64,000 nt of DNA from assembly GCA_963930655.1 (NCBI GenBank), contig OZ005618.1, positions 7,400,001-7,464,000 of the forward strand, in the 5' to 3' direction. Below the pieces are notes generated by a model, which had not been told where the DNA came from, ran no database searches, and was given only the letters and a program-made list of their open reading frames with translations. Each line of letters begins with the position of its first letter. The stretch's first letter is position 1. Positions 27,241-38,379 of this stretch are shown here, in pieces. The stretch comes from Myrica gale (Eukaryota > Streptophyta > Magnoliopsida > Fagales > Myricaceae). The translations under genes and the position numbers were made by a program.

Positions 27241-29325
27241 ATGTCAGCAAAACAAAGCAAGGTTAAGCGGAGGGGAGGGAATCTGGAACACAAGAGAAAA
27301 GCCATTGCTTTGCGCGGTGTAGTTGGTTTTCATGAAAAAGAAACGAATAAAATATCATGTGTCACGTGTCACCATTTGCTGTACCAATCTCATTATATCG
27401 AATCTTTTGTGTATCCAATGGCTAGATTTCTTGAACCGGGCTCATCTGCAATACCCAATTTGACAAATTCAGAGAGTGTATTTAATATCAAAGTTCCGTA
27501 AAATGCCACCTCATCAATCCGCGTGAAATAAAATGACATTTCATCAATCCGTGTGAACTTCCGTTCAAAATTTAAAAAGCCCTCTAACGCCTGTTTAACG
27601 CTGTTATTTGCTGTCTCCAACTCATCTTCTTCTTCCTCTTCTTTCTTTTTTTGGCAGACTTCCGTATCATTCGTCCCACATGCGTGCCGGACAGTACCTG
27701 CGATTGAAGTTGAGCTTAATTTTAATTTTCTTCTCTTTGAAATGTCCAATGTCATCTTTCGTAGTCAACTTAGTGAAACTTTGAAATGTCCAAGTACAAA
27801 CCTCCATTTTTGTAGTAAGCCGCATAATTTATGAGATTCTGTGTGTAGTAGAGGAGAAATCATTTACTGAATTACGCATTGTTCTAATTTTTATTGCAAT
27901 CAAACAGATTAGAAAAAGACCGTGCACCAGTCTTGTGCCCCATTCAAGATAGACCTTAAAACAGGTGATGAAACAGAAAACTTTTGGACATGTGCAAAGA
28001 CCCCTTCCCACACAGTACACCATTTAACTCTCAGAGGAGTTATGGGGGCATTGAACAGCTTATTCTTAGTGTTTCTTTAGTGGTATAAGTAAATAAGAAA
28101 CCTATATTTTGACTACATATATATTCAAAATGATAAGTGGCTTAAACTTTGACAAATGGCATCATAAAAAAGCATATCTATTTCATTTAGAAACTTCTTC
28201 TTCCTTTTTTTTGCCGGTTGTCTCTTTCGTTGTGGTTTCCCAAATGCCCCTTTTGTTGTTGTCAAAGAGGAATTAGATATTTATTTCCACGTCTATAAGG
28301 ATGTCGCGCGACATCCCATTTTTGCTTTCTTTTTGTATATTTTTTTTTGGGCTCTGCTTCTTAACATGTTGCTAAAATGCAGGACAATTGTGAGAACTAT
28401 GATATTGAAGTGCTCAGTGGAAATGAGTCGGCAGTTATTGAAATGGTCCAATCTCTCTCTAGCCCTGCTACCCCCTGAAATGAGTCGGCAGTTGTTGCAT
28501 TTGTGCAGTCCCTGTGTCCATTTTTTCCATTATTGAAGCAATTGTAATTCGCAAAGCAGGTAAGACCTTGCGTAAAGGGCGTCGCGCGCGCACCTGCTTC
28601 AAGCTAGAAATATCAAATAACTCCGTAAATATCTGGTCTGAAAGTCTAACTTCACCAGTAGCAAACCGCTGATACTCGTCAAGGACATATTTTAAGCACC
28701 ACTTTTGCAACCTGGGTTAGCCTTGACATTCTCTTTCTTCACAACATTCAGATTTCAAGTTACACCGACTTTTTTCCTCAAGCAGAGTGACCGAGAGATG
28801 GTTCCACAGTTATGGTGCCAAAGTATGAAAAGGCTGAAGAACAAGCCAAATGTGGGACACGGAGGATCTAAAACAAAAAAAATACAAACAATAAAAGTTG
28901 GAAAGTTGGCGTTAAGCTCCGTTCTCCCCGTCAGTGCACTTTGGTTTCAAATTTTCACTCAACTAATGACGTGTCACAATTATAACCTTCCATTTGAGTC
29001 CAACGGTTGGTATTTGTCGAATTGCTCCCCCTAGGTATTGCAGAGGAACCTGGTCCAGATTTCTTAGGAAGCCATTAGGGGATCCACGTCAGACTTGCAG
29101 CACCTGGTGACATTTGGATGACGGCTGACTTAACCTTTGATAAACAAAAATTTTATTAAAATTTTAATTTTACAAATATACTTTAAAATTTATTTTATTT
29201 TTATCTTACATTTATCAATTTCAATATCACCTTTTTTTAACACCAACACGAAATTTTAATAAAATTTTACAAACAAACACAAAAGACAGTAAAGTAGTGT
29301 CGATTATTAAAATTTTGAGAAGTTA
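27241..29325. other. Unit 1 spacer with short duplicated islands and an unidentified frame
   Basis: 27310-27425 matches 47893-48010 and 29060-29125 matches 48001-48066, so unit 2 lacks the roughly 1.6 kb between them. In that missing piece is an 80-codon minus-strand frame at 28468-28710 with no family that I recognise, next to a twice-repeated GAAATGAGTCGGCAGTT (about 28421 and 28478). I do not call it a gene. Confidence 0.4.
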
Positions 29326-29326
29326 A

Positions 29327-29743
29327 GGTTATGTTTGGGTAATTCTTAAAAAATTCAAAAAGATTTCACAATTATTATTTTTATTAATTCTATTATCTTT
29401 TACAAACTTTAATAACATTTTACAAATTTCAAAACTTTTTACAATCTCCAACAATTTTTAATAAACTTTTCACCAAACCCAAACGAATTTACACTATCTC
29501 CAACAAAAACAAATATAAAAAATATTTTCAAAACCAAACCAAACATAGAGGCTGTTAGGTTACCTAAAAATCCTTAGGATTTTTTGAATTCTCACAAAAC
29601 AAAAAATTCTACAACAGAACATCATTTTTAACCCCACGTAAAAATAACTACAACACGCATACTAATAAAGTTAACATCACCTAAAAATTCTCAAAACACA
29701 AAAAATTCTCAAAAAAATATCTAAAACGAACAACCTCATAGCC
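29327..29743. mobile_element. Harbinger-like MITE split by a second MITE, TSD TAA
   Basis: The outer element starts GGTTATGTTTGG and its other end is the reverse complement, CCAAACATA continued after the inner element by GCC. It is flanked by TAA at 29324-29326 and 29744-29746. The inner MITE sits within its right terminal repeat. Confidence 0.8.
29548..29737. mobile_element. Inner MITE, 190 bp, TSD ATA
   Basis: Ends GAGGCTGTT and AACAACCTC, flanked by ATA at 29545-29547 and 29738-29740. Its interior (CTAAAAATCCTTAGGATTTT) resembles the element at 43621. Confidence 0.82.
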
Positions 29744-29747
29744 TAAA

Positions 29748-30595
29748 ATTTTAGGGTATTAGAATTGGTGAAAACGTGAAAAGAGAGAGGATTTGAATGA
29801 TTTTTTTATATTTATTATAGTGAAATGTAATGATTTAATAGGATGAGAGAGAAATTAAATTGTAATTATTTTATGAGGTCACAATTTTGAAAAAATCCAA
29901 AATTTTGAGAGATAAACTTATAATAAACTCATTGACTACCACCACTCTCTAGTAGTAAGATGATATAAGTCCTAAATATAAATCTCATATGACATAAAAG
30001 TCTTTAGAAAGAACAACTGTGATAAAAAATAATATTGTTAACTTGTGATATTTTTTCTAATTTGGTTTTTAAGAGTTAATTATTAATTTTTGTAAAGTTT
30101 CACCATTTTTTTTAAAAAATTGAGCCCTTACCCATTTTAATCATATTTATTTATTTATTTACGAAACTTGTTGATATAGCCTGAGAGTGCTATTGCCACT
30201 TGAAATGCAAGTGTTTTTATTACACGAAAAATAAAACAAATATTATAAAAAAAAAACTTCAAAGGGAAGAACAGGGTAAAAATATAAGAAAGCAAAAAGC
30301 TCAGTAAATAAAGGAAGGTCATTGCGTCCGCCCTTACCCTTTTGGGATGCATATCGGACTTGGCCGAAGCATAATAGCAAATCCGATATCTGGTTCTTTA
30401 ACCGGCAGATGCTCAAAATAGACTCTGATTTGGTGACCTGTTTAATGTCGAAATTATCCAAAACCGGAACCGAAATTGGCGAAACTGGTTACCAGAATTA
30501 CGATAACTTCCACGTGATCAATTTGGATCACAAAATCACATAAATGAACGGAACATTTTCGATAGAATCGATATTTCAGATTGACAAAATAATAA
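29748..30595. other. MITE remnant and AT-rich spacer
   Basis: 29748-29920 is like the interior and right part of the MITE at 7681 (GTGAAAACGTGAAAAGAGAG). 29925-29990 matches 48085-48160. From 30000 to 30595 nothing is recognised. Confidence 0.45.
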
Positions 30596-30999
30596 GGGTA
30601 AAGTACATAAACAGTCCATGTGGTTTCACGTTTTGACAAATTGGTCATTGTGGTTTCAACTTGAACACATTAGTCCCTGGGGTAAGCATCATGTAACAAA
30701 AAGGTCCTCCCGTTAGATTTTTGTCAACCCACTTAACGGTCAAAGCTATCGGGAGGACCTTTTTGTTACATGATGCATACCTCAGGGACCAATTTGTCAA
30801 ACTTTTTGATAAATTGGTCCCTGAGGTATGCATCATTTAACAAAAAGGTCCTCCCGATAGCTTTGACCGTTAAGTGGGTTGACGGAGAGACTGCATTGCA
30901 ACAACTTGCTGACCACAGAGACTAACGCGTTCAACTTGAAACCACATGGACTATTTTGTCAAAACGTGAAACTACATGGACTGTTTCAGTACTTTTCCC
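30596..30999. mobile_element. MULE-type fold-back element, 404 bp, 9-bp TSD
   Basis: Arms begin GGGTAAAGTACAT and end AGTACTTTTCCC and pair over about 90 bp. A second inner inverted repeat centred near 30807 pairs GGGAGGACCTTTTTGTTA with its complement. Flanks are AAATAATAA at 30587-30595 and 31000-31008, the 9-bp duplication expected of Mutator-like elements. Confidence 0.88.
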
Positions 31000-31008
31000 A
31001 AATAATAA

Positions 31009-31404
31009 TAATAATTCAGATCAATTTTTCAGCGAAAATTCTAAAACAAATTAATCAATATATTATAATATATGAAATATCCTTACTCGCAACAAATAAA
31101 TCAAAAAGCTCCAAATTTGAACGGGATGAAAACCCAAAACACAAACAAAAATCTAAGTTGATTAAAATGAAACGAAATGAAAAAAAGACAAGAAAATAGA
31201 TGAGTGGCGGACTGACGACTTTAATGGAGTTGGTTCGGTGCAGAGGTAATCAGAGTATATCATGGGGTTTGATGCCATATATGTGACAAGAATTGAGAGT
31301 TACTCGACATGGTGACGACAGTGTGTGAAAAGGGTTCTCACCAAATTATGAAGCCTAAAGATGGAATTAAACAAATAGTAGAACATGAGTCTCCTTGCTC
31401 ACCT
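31009..31404. other. Spacer and 3' flank of the WAK remnant
   Basis: 31220-31404 matches 48170-48357, the 3' flank of the intact WAK gene. The part before it is unit 1-specific AT-rich DNA. Confidence 0.6.
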
Positions 31405-31845
31405 TTATTCAAAGGATAATAATGGGGTTGCGGTTGTGCCATTATCTGTAACTGACATTGATGATGTAGAATGAACTTCAAACTGCTCGTACCTTCTAAT
31501 CCTAACATCTTCGACCACTTCATTATTTTGCTGATCGTTAGTGGCTTTCCGCAGCATTTGAATCGCCTCCAACTCCAATGAGATTTCTCTCATAGTTGGT
31601 CGTTTTCTCCCGTTCAAGTTTAAGCATCTTTTTGCGAGGTTGGCAACCGCAACGATCTCTTGTTTCTTAGCTTCCTTCAGAACTCGCTTATCAAGAATGC
31701 CAAGCAAGTTGTTCTCTTCCATGGATTGAATGAAATATGTGGCTAAACTTTTGGCTACTAGTGCCCTTGTTGAAGAAATGGCTTTTTCCCCGGTTACAAG
31801 TTCAGTAAGAACAACACCAAAACTATAAACATCACTCTTGTCTAT
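31405..31845 (-). pseudogene. Wall-associated-kinase 3' remnant, cut by an LTR element
   Basis: About 146 codons of the kinase C-lobe and tail remain, from [15 protein letters not shown] to SFE, in an open frame. They are nearly identical to 48358-48795 of the intact WAK gene; the copy stops two codons earlier. Upstream the kinase reading frame ends abruptly at 31846 where an LTR begins. The 5' two-thirds of the gene (P-loop, HRD, DFG, transmembrane and extracellular parts) are absent from this unit. It is a dead duplicate of the 48-51 kb gene. Confidence 0.93.
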
Positions 31846-33489
31846 TGTAACACCCCTCCCTTGTATATTCCACCGGTTGGATACTGATTTTATGATTAAT
31901 ATATATAGCTATACTATATATAGTGCTCGCGTGTATTTTCTTGCGTAAATTATTTCTTCCTTGCACTTACAGAATTTAGTAGTTGCATTAATACAGGGGA
32001 GACAGGGTAACTAGGATGACTGGGGACAAGCCTGTAAAACAGGGGAGTCTGACAGACCAGCTCTGATAGTGTACCCGATGAAAATCCCGGTAAGATACGC
32101 TTGTCAGGTGCACTCTCGGGATGCCTGAGACCTGGTGGGGTACCGTATCTGTATATTCAACATATGTAAGGTTGTGAATCTCATATGCTTATGATGTGTC
32201 ATATCACATAATCATATCATGGGTATGAGAAATCTGTTGATTGAAATGACCGAAACGAAACTCATACCTAGAGGTGGTTCTGAGATTGAGTGACGATATC
32301 TTTCACAGTGGGATAGTGCAAGTCACCACTGAGAGGATAGTGGTTAGTATCCATAGGCAATGAACAATTATGCCTAACCGGGTCCTAGTGTTGAGGCACG
32401 AGATAATCCCATAGGAGAGGAGGGACGCATAACCCGGACTCTGGGGGTTAAACAAAACGCAGATGGACACCTCTATCGGACCGAAAAAATAAAGAAAAAA
32501 GAAAAAATTGAAATGACCGGGAAATAGATGCATCATTTATGCATTGCATCAATCATACATAGTTATCATGTTTATTATTGATGCTTATTTATTGTTTATC
32601 TACAATTGTTCCTATTTATTTATTTCACATGGCATGTCCCCTTATTCTCCCTTACTGAGTCAGTAGAACTCACTCCTTTATTTGTTTAATATTTTGTATG
32701 TACTGCTATGGATGTTGGACCTGTCAGATGAGGACATTTTTTAGAGAACGAGCTCCGGAGATAGAACCATATATCTTAGTCATGAAGATTTGGACCTACG
32801 TGACCGATCCCTTGAGGTGTATGTGGGGTACGAGCCCCAGTGACACCTCATGGCTCCACCCCTGCCCCCACTTCCACATGTGGAAGATTTTGGTTTGGTT
32901 GATGTAGATCCGACTCTCCTGCATATTGTCTCTCCTCCACCGTTCCCCCGACGGAGGGTGCTGGGAAGTCAGAGTTTATAGACTTGACCCCTGATACCGA
33001 GCCAGATGACGAGTAGCCCCTTGGGATGACTTAGTTTAGGTTGATGTAGATAGTTGGGTAATCTTGTGGTAGTGTAGATCATAATGTTAGATTACAGAAT
33101 GCTTTAAACAGCTTCAACTATTGTATGTACTTTCTTTTACTTTTGTTTTCCTCATGAAGGATATATTGTATAAAAAAGAAAATATGTGATCCTAGTGAAA
33201 CTGTTTATATCTATATATATAATCCATAATTGCTTAAATATCTCATTTTTTCTTATTTTTATTTATTCAAGTCAGAGAATTTTTAACTTCTAGAATGATT
33301 TGAAATGTCGGATTTCTTACTTAAAAATCAATTTTTAAGTAAAAATTTCCGCTTAAACGTTTTTCGCTACGCTTTTTCGAAGCCAATCAGTAAAACTTTA
33401 AAGGATCAATTCGTGCCGTAATCCCCGCTTGTGTGCATACCATCATTATAGGTGAGCCTAGGGGGTAAGTACTGGCATAGAGCTTGACA
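31846..33489 (+). mobile_element. LTR of a retrotransposon, probably Ty3/gypsy, fossil
   Basis: A segment of about 1.64 kb that begins TGTAACACCCC and ends with CA, immediately followed by a primer-binding-site-like TTGGTATCAGAGGC matching initiator tRNA-Met. The start sequence is common among Ty3/gypsy LTRs, so the family call is inference. No partner LTR is seen in the window. The element is truncated and broken. It inserted after the unit duplication, because unit 2 lacks it. Confidence 0.75.
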
Positions 33490-33860
33490 GTTGGTATCAG
33501 AGGCTGATTTAAAGGTTCAATAGGCCTAGGCTTGAATCATTTGGTGTAGCTGTCATAGTAACGTTGGTGTTGTTTCTCAAGGAAGGTATGACTGAGAATG
33601 TGGGAGATGGGAGCCCAGATTGGGATCAGGGACAACCAAACCCCGGGTTTAATGCGGAAGTGATGCTTTAGAATTTGGCGGGTTTCATGGCGTAACAAAT
33701 GAACCAGAACCCACAACACCATGAGGAACGTATCTAAGGGTGTTCCTTTGACCAGTTTAATCGTCAGCACCCAACTGGATTTCGTGACGAAACTGCTTAG
33801 AATGTTGGTGATATTTTCTTAGAATAGGATTATGAATATCGGGGATTTGTTTAGAGTGTT
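33490..33860 (+). mobile_element. Start of the same LTR element's internal region, fossil
   Basis: Primer-binding site then a short gag-like beginning. The rest of the interior is missing and the segment grades into a CACTA-like end. It is plainly a truncated fossil. Confidence 0.55.
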
Positions 33861-33869
33861 GGTGAAAGA

Positions 33870-34384
33870 GCGTCACGAAATGGATTTCGTGACGAAACTC
33901 GAATTTCGTCATAAAAAGTTTTTAATGTAATGATGATATGTAATTGTGCTGATCGATCGAGGGAAACGAAGTGATGGATCGGTTAGAATAGTGATCGATC
34001 GGTATTTGTTTGCAATGATCGAATGGGTACTATAGCCGATCGATCGTCATGTGTTGGATGATCGAACGATAAGTATTTCCGATCGATCGGTTACTTATTG
34101 ACGATTGATTGACACATTTTACCGATCAAATGGTAAGAAATAAACGATTGATCGTTATGTCACCGATCAATTGCTGAGTGACGAAATTTTTTGTCTTCAA
34201 AACGTTATCTTTTAGTGACAAAAAATTTATTTCGACACAGAAAAGACCTTTAGTGACGAAATTGGTGATGAACAATATTTTTGTCACAAATAACCCTTAT
34301 TTAGTGACTACAAATAGACTTTCAATGACGAAACTCATTTCGTCACCGAGAATTTCATCACTAAAAATCTATTTTTTAGTTGTG
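33870..34384 (-). mobile_element. CACTA (EnSpm)-like terminus
   Basis: The right end, read on the minus strand, is CACAACTAAAAAATAG, followed by many copies of TTAGTGACGAAA-type subterminal motifs and a cluster of GATCGATCG-type repeats at 33950-34100. Subterminal repeat crowding is typical of CACTA elements. Only one end is present and no transposase is seen. Confidence 0.5.
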
Positions 34385-35120
34385 TGATTAATTTGCTCAT
34401 ACTCATATCTTCTATTTATGCTCCTCGATCTTGCACAATTTGATAGGTCTATTGAAGTCATGATTGTTGATATCCAACGAGCCATGTGTTCCTTACATAA
34501 ATGGAAAGCTCAATATATCTCTAGACATTTAAATTTAATCTATAGTTCATACGCACGTGCACTTTGATTCATTATTATCAGGAACATTTCTTAGTTCGTA
34601 TTTGTCTCCCTCTATAACGTTAATAGTGTGTAATGTGCATATTTTGCTTATAAAAAATAAAAGAAAATGCAAAGACCGAAAAATTATAAACCCCTGGTAT
34701 TTCGATCTTCTTTCAAAGACTTGATAATTAAAAATTAAAAATTCTATTGACAGTGGAAACTGTTTGAAAGAGATAAATTTTATTATTTTAATTATATTCA
34801 TTCCCTAACCTTAAGTTTTATAAAATTTTAGAAGAAGCTAATTAGATTTTTGAATTCAGCCAAACGATTAAAGAACGAAACGTGGTTGTTTATGTCAAGT
34901 TTCGGCCGGTATAAAATAGTAATATGGATCACGATTTTTCTTTCTTCTGCCGGTAGTATGGATCTCTCTGAAAGCAAATGCTCAAAGCGATCCACAAATT
35001 ACAGATGGGCTCTCCAATTTTGGGCCGTGGAATATTTACAAAGCAAATTGAGTGATCCATTAGTAATCTTGTGGCCGAACTCGTTCGTACAATCCACTGA
35101 TTAATGTTCGCAAGAACGCT
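34385..35120. other. Upstream region of HSP20-1, duplicated in unit 2
   Basis: 34560-35060 aligns with 52330-52802, the distal upstream region of HSP20-4, with small indels. Compared with HSP20-2, about 95 bp are missing at the TTAGTAA at about 35058. 34385-34560 is not recognised. Confidence 0.65.
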
Positions 35121-35130
35121 AGAAACTTCG
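35121..35130. promoter_or_regulatory. Heat-shock element of HSP20-1
   Basis: AGAAACTTCG fits the nGAAnnTTCn core bound by heat-shock factors. It lies 57 bp upstream of the TATA box. The same position is conserved before HSP20-2 and HSP20-4. Confidence 0.8.
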
Positions 35131-35186
35131 TCCATTAAAGCGTCAAGTACTAATCCAAGGGTTATCTAGAATGCTCCTTCCACTAT

Positions 35187-35194
35187 TATAAATA
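35187..35194 (+). promoter_or_regulatory. TATA box of HSP20-1
   Basis: TATAAATA, 119 bp before the start codon, conserved in HSP20-2 and HSP20-4. Confidence 0.85.
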
Positions 35195-35312
35195 CCGAAC
35201 CGGTTTTGATGCAGCGTCCAGAGCGCCTTTCTCAGACAGATTCTTCCATATCCAGTAGCTTCTCTTGCTCAGTCCAATCTAACACCAAATCCACTAAGTA
35301 GCCAGGCAAACG

Positions 35313-35789
35313 ATGTCGCTGATTCCGAGCTTCTTCGGTGGACGACGAACCTCCGATCCCTTCGCAGTCGACGTTTGGGACCCCTTCAAGGACTTTCCTC
35401 TCTCTTCCTCACTTTCCACCTACTTCCCTGAGTTTTTTCGGGAGAATTTTGCGTTTGTCAGCACGAGAATCGACTGGAAGGAGACTCCAGAAGCCCACGT
35501 GTTCCAAGCTGATCTTCCGGGTCTGAAGAAAGAGGAAGTGAAGGTCGAGGTAGGAGATGACAGAGTGCTTCAGATAAGCGGCGAGAGGAATGTGGAGAAG
35601 GAAGACAAGAACGACAAGTGGCACAGGGTGGAGCGTAGCAGTGGGAAGTTCTTGCGCAGATTCAGGCTGCCGGAGAACGCAAACATGGATCTGATCAAGG
35701 GTTCAATGGAGAACGGGGTTCTCACTGTTACAGTCCCCAAAGAGGAGGTGAAGAAGCCAGATGTCAAGGCTATTGAAATATCTGGCTGA
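35313..35789 (+). CDS. HSP20-1, cytosolic class I small heat-shock protein, 158 aa
   Basis: Intronless 158-residue frame, the normal length for the 17-18 kDa class I group. The N-terminus [10 protein letters not shown] and the DVWDPFKDF block are class I signatures. The alpha-crystallin domain spans roughly residues 48-140, with consensus [13 protein letters not shown] near its end. The C-terminal IEISG carries the IxI-type motif used in oligomer assembly. The protein is an ATP-independent holdase of cytosol and nucleus that keeps denaturing proteins soluble. A TATA box and a heat-shock element lie upstream, so heat induction is expected. Relative to HSP20-2 and HSP20-4 the N-terminal arm differs (DPFAVD, FRENF), while the C-terminal third matches HSP20-2. 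Confidence 0.97.
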   Translation: MSLIPSFFGGRRTSDPFAVDVWDPFKDFPLSSSLSTYFPEFFRENFAFVSTRIDWKETPEAHVFQADLPGLKKEEVKVEVGDDRVLQISGERNVEKEDKNDKWHRVERSSGKFLRRFRLPENANMDLIKGSMENGVLTVTVPKEEVKKPDVKAIEISG

Positions 35790-36797
35790 AATTCGATCAA
35801 CTCAGTATAGCGCATTAGCCCAATAAGAATCTAGAAAGTCTTCCGCTGTATTTGTTGGTAGCCAACAGTCTACAGATGAGTATGTTTTTGAGTGTGGTGT
35901 TGTGGTTAAACGCATCGGGTCATTGTGATTTGTGTGTGCAGCTGTCTGGAGAGTTGTGTGTAATGTTTTAGTCCTACTAATGAATTTACGAGTTTTGTGA
36001 AGTGGTGAGGCTTGCAAACTGCCCCTTCTAGGATCACCTGTCCCTACTAAATGGAACTCTTTTGGGATACTCTTGGAGGTACATTCCCTCCTTTTGAGGA
36101 GTATCCTGAATCATCCTACAGGTTGGGTTCTTAAATGGATTCTTTTTGCAGAGAAAATCAATCATCTCAGTCTTGATGCAGGCTATATATATTATAAGTG
36201 ATCCAAATTAAAGCCTGAGCTACAACCTTTCTTGTTTAGGAGCCAGAAAATGTTAAACCTGTAGAATTACTACCAGAACATTCGGCTGAGTAGTCTGTGT
36301 GAAATGTGTACAGAATAGTTGTACAAATATTCTTAATAAATATCAATTACTAAAAGGACCAAATTATTATAATTGCAACTATATAAACTAATTTATAACA
36401 AAATAAACATAAAGCATTTTAATAATTTTTCTTTATTTTTATGTAACAACATTCTTAACATACAGTAATATTTGACTTCCAGAATTTTGAGAATTTAAAG
36501 ATTTTAGCGTATAAAAATTAGTAAAAAAATCAAGAAATAAATAATTTAGTAAATTTTTTATGTTTATTTCAATAAAAAATAATATTAAAAAAAGATTATT
36601 TTAAAATTCTTTTTTAAAATTAAAATGTTAAAGTGGCCAAAATTACCTTAATTCTAAATTCTCCCAGACCAACGGGACCATCTATTATAACAAAGAAATT
36701 AGAAAAATAGCAAACAATTAAGCATACTAACGAATTGAAACACCGAGACATGTCTTTTCAAATTTCACTAATCATCTACCTGGCGAAGGGAGAAGCC
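35790..36797. other. HSP20-1 3' UTR and AT-rich flank
   Basis: 35790-36040 resembles the 3' flanks of HSP20-2 and HSP20-4 (TCTAGAAAGTCTTCC, GTGTTGTGGTTAAACGCA), with a likely polyadenylation signal AATGAA near 35980. From about 36.2 kb it is AT-rich with nothing recognised. Confidence 0.6.
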
Positions 36798-36800
36798 TTA

Positions 36801-36995
36801 GGGTGTGTTTGTGTTATAAAATTTTACACCCTCTAAAATTTTAACACAATAAAATATTACAATATAATTTCTCTCCTCATCAAATCATTACTTTTCACTA
36901 CAAAAAATATAAAAAATTACCTCTCTTCACTTTTTTCACTAAACCCAATACTTAAAATTTTAACAACACTAAAATTTTACAAAACAAACCCACCC
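36801..36995. mobile_element. Harbinger/Tourist-like MITE, 195 bp, TSD TTA
   Basis: Ends GGGTGTGTTTGTG and CAAACCCACCC, with TTA at 36798-36800 and 36996-36998. The interior is the reverse-orientation relative of the elements at 7681 and 9011. Confidence 0.9.
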
Positions 36996-37324
36996 TTAGA
37001 GAATGGTATAACATTCTCCAGTTCATTATTTCAAAATTTTAGATTGCAAACATAATTAACTCAAATTTTTTACTAAACATAATAACTTCAAAATAATCTC
37101 TATCTTCCTCATCAAATCATCTATTTTTATTATAAAAATATAAAAAATTTACTCAAATCATCTTTCTTTACCTATTCACCAAATTCCATAAAATAATACT
37201 TGTTTCTGCTCATTTTAGATCAATTCCTATAAATTCCTATTTTATTCACTATTTTCTCAAAAAAACCAAATAAAACTACAACTTTCTCAATTTTTACAAC
37301 GTTCATTAAATATTTCATCTTAAA

Positions 37325-37520
37325 TTTGAGAGGTGTTAGAATATTTGTTATATTTATCATTAATCAAAGAGATTGATGACATTCAATCAAGGAGTCTTAA
37401 AACTAAATCCTTTGATTAAGTCACAAATTGAGGTTCTAATTTGTGAAGATTTGTTTCTCTATTTTTATATAAATATAATCTCTCGCATCTCTTATAAATA
37501 TACACTTAGAATCATATGGG
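37325..37520. mobile_element. LTR-like fragment, possibly Ty1/copia, fossil
   Basis: It starts with TGTTAGAATATTTG, a frequent copia LTR start, and shares with 41390-41490 a block around GAGATTGATGGCACTCAGTC. It is short, broken and old. Family call by inference only. Confidence 0.35.
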
Positions 37521-37734
37521 ATATGAGAAATTAAAGTAGTTTTCCAGATCTTTTCTAATGGTAGAAGTGCGTAAAAAACCAAATTACCTTAGAGTTAGCT
37601 CGGAAGCATGTTGAATTTTGTCCCTTTAGCATTGTTGGTTTACGGGCCAAGTAATACCGTTGGATTCCCGTATATTTTTTTTTTGTTCATTCGTTTAGCT
37701 TAAGCTATTAAAGAGTATGGAAGCGAAAAAAAAC

Positions 37735-37860
37735 GTAGGTCTTGTTCAACAGATTGAGTAGGTGAGCAGATTGGATCGGGCGAACCACCCAGAGGAAAGC
37801 CTGCTTGCTGTTGGCCAAGCCCCATGCCATTTCTGCTGTGCGACCAAACACTCGTTGTGT
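37735..37860 (-). pseudogene. UDP-glycosyltransferase gene fragment
   Basis: Minus-strand frame with TAEMAWGLANSKQAFLWVVR, the conserved segment just before the PSPG sugar-donor box of plant family-1 glycosyltransferases. Nothing before or after continues the gene, and the PSPG box itself is absent. It abuts the HSP20(-)-flank remnant at about 37842. A relic, not a gene. Confidence 0.8.
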
Positions 37861-38115
37861 GTATATATTAATTAAGCGAGATATATTATTAAACAAATAT
37901 CATTATTCTTTCCAAGAAAAGCAAATCAAAAGTAGAAAATTGATGCACCAAACAGTTGACATCAGAGTAGCAAATTGCGGCCCAAATTACACGAACCCAA
38001 TTCATATCTATAACGCAACAGTTCCTAGTAAACGACGAACGATAATTCTTACACACTTTCTTACTCTATATGATTATTAGAACGGAGACGTTCATATTTA
38101 TTTAACTACAAACAC
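37842..38115. repeat. Remnant of the 3' flank of a lost HSP20(-) gene
   Basis: AACACTCGTTGTGTGT, then TATTATTAAACAAATAT and GCAAATCAAAAGTAG, then TATTTAACTACAAACACTGG match the 3' flanks of HSP20-3 (about 42055-42155) and HSP20-5 (about 61840-61933 and 63465-63490). In those places a minus-strand HSP20 gene follows; here none does. Confidence 0.7.
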
Positions 38116-38379
38116 TGGATTTACATTATTGGATGAAAATGGCTCTTATTTTTTAGGATATCTAAGTATTTTAGTTTTAATGGATTTAGAGATGCAGTGG
38201 CAAAGTGATTGCCTAGATCTAAAATTTCTATATAAATATTTTATGATGTAATTCTAACATTGTGATAGTAAAATTTTTGATCGCTCTCTCTTGTGGACGG
38301 TTTAATCTTTGTCTTAATTTTCTTGCTCTATCTCTTTTCAATTTTTGTTTATTACTCATCACTGATGTGCACAGTATCA

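Noticed and set aside
33870-34384. CRISPR-like or satellite array suggested by repeated GTGACGAAA and GATCGATCG
   Set aside because: Spacing is irregular and the sequence ends in a CACTA-type terminus; subterminal transposon repeats explain it.
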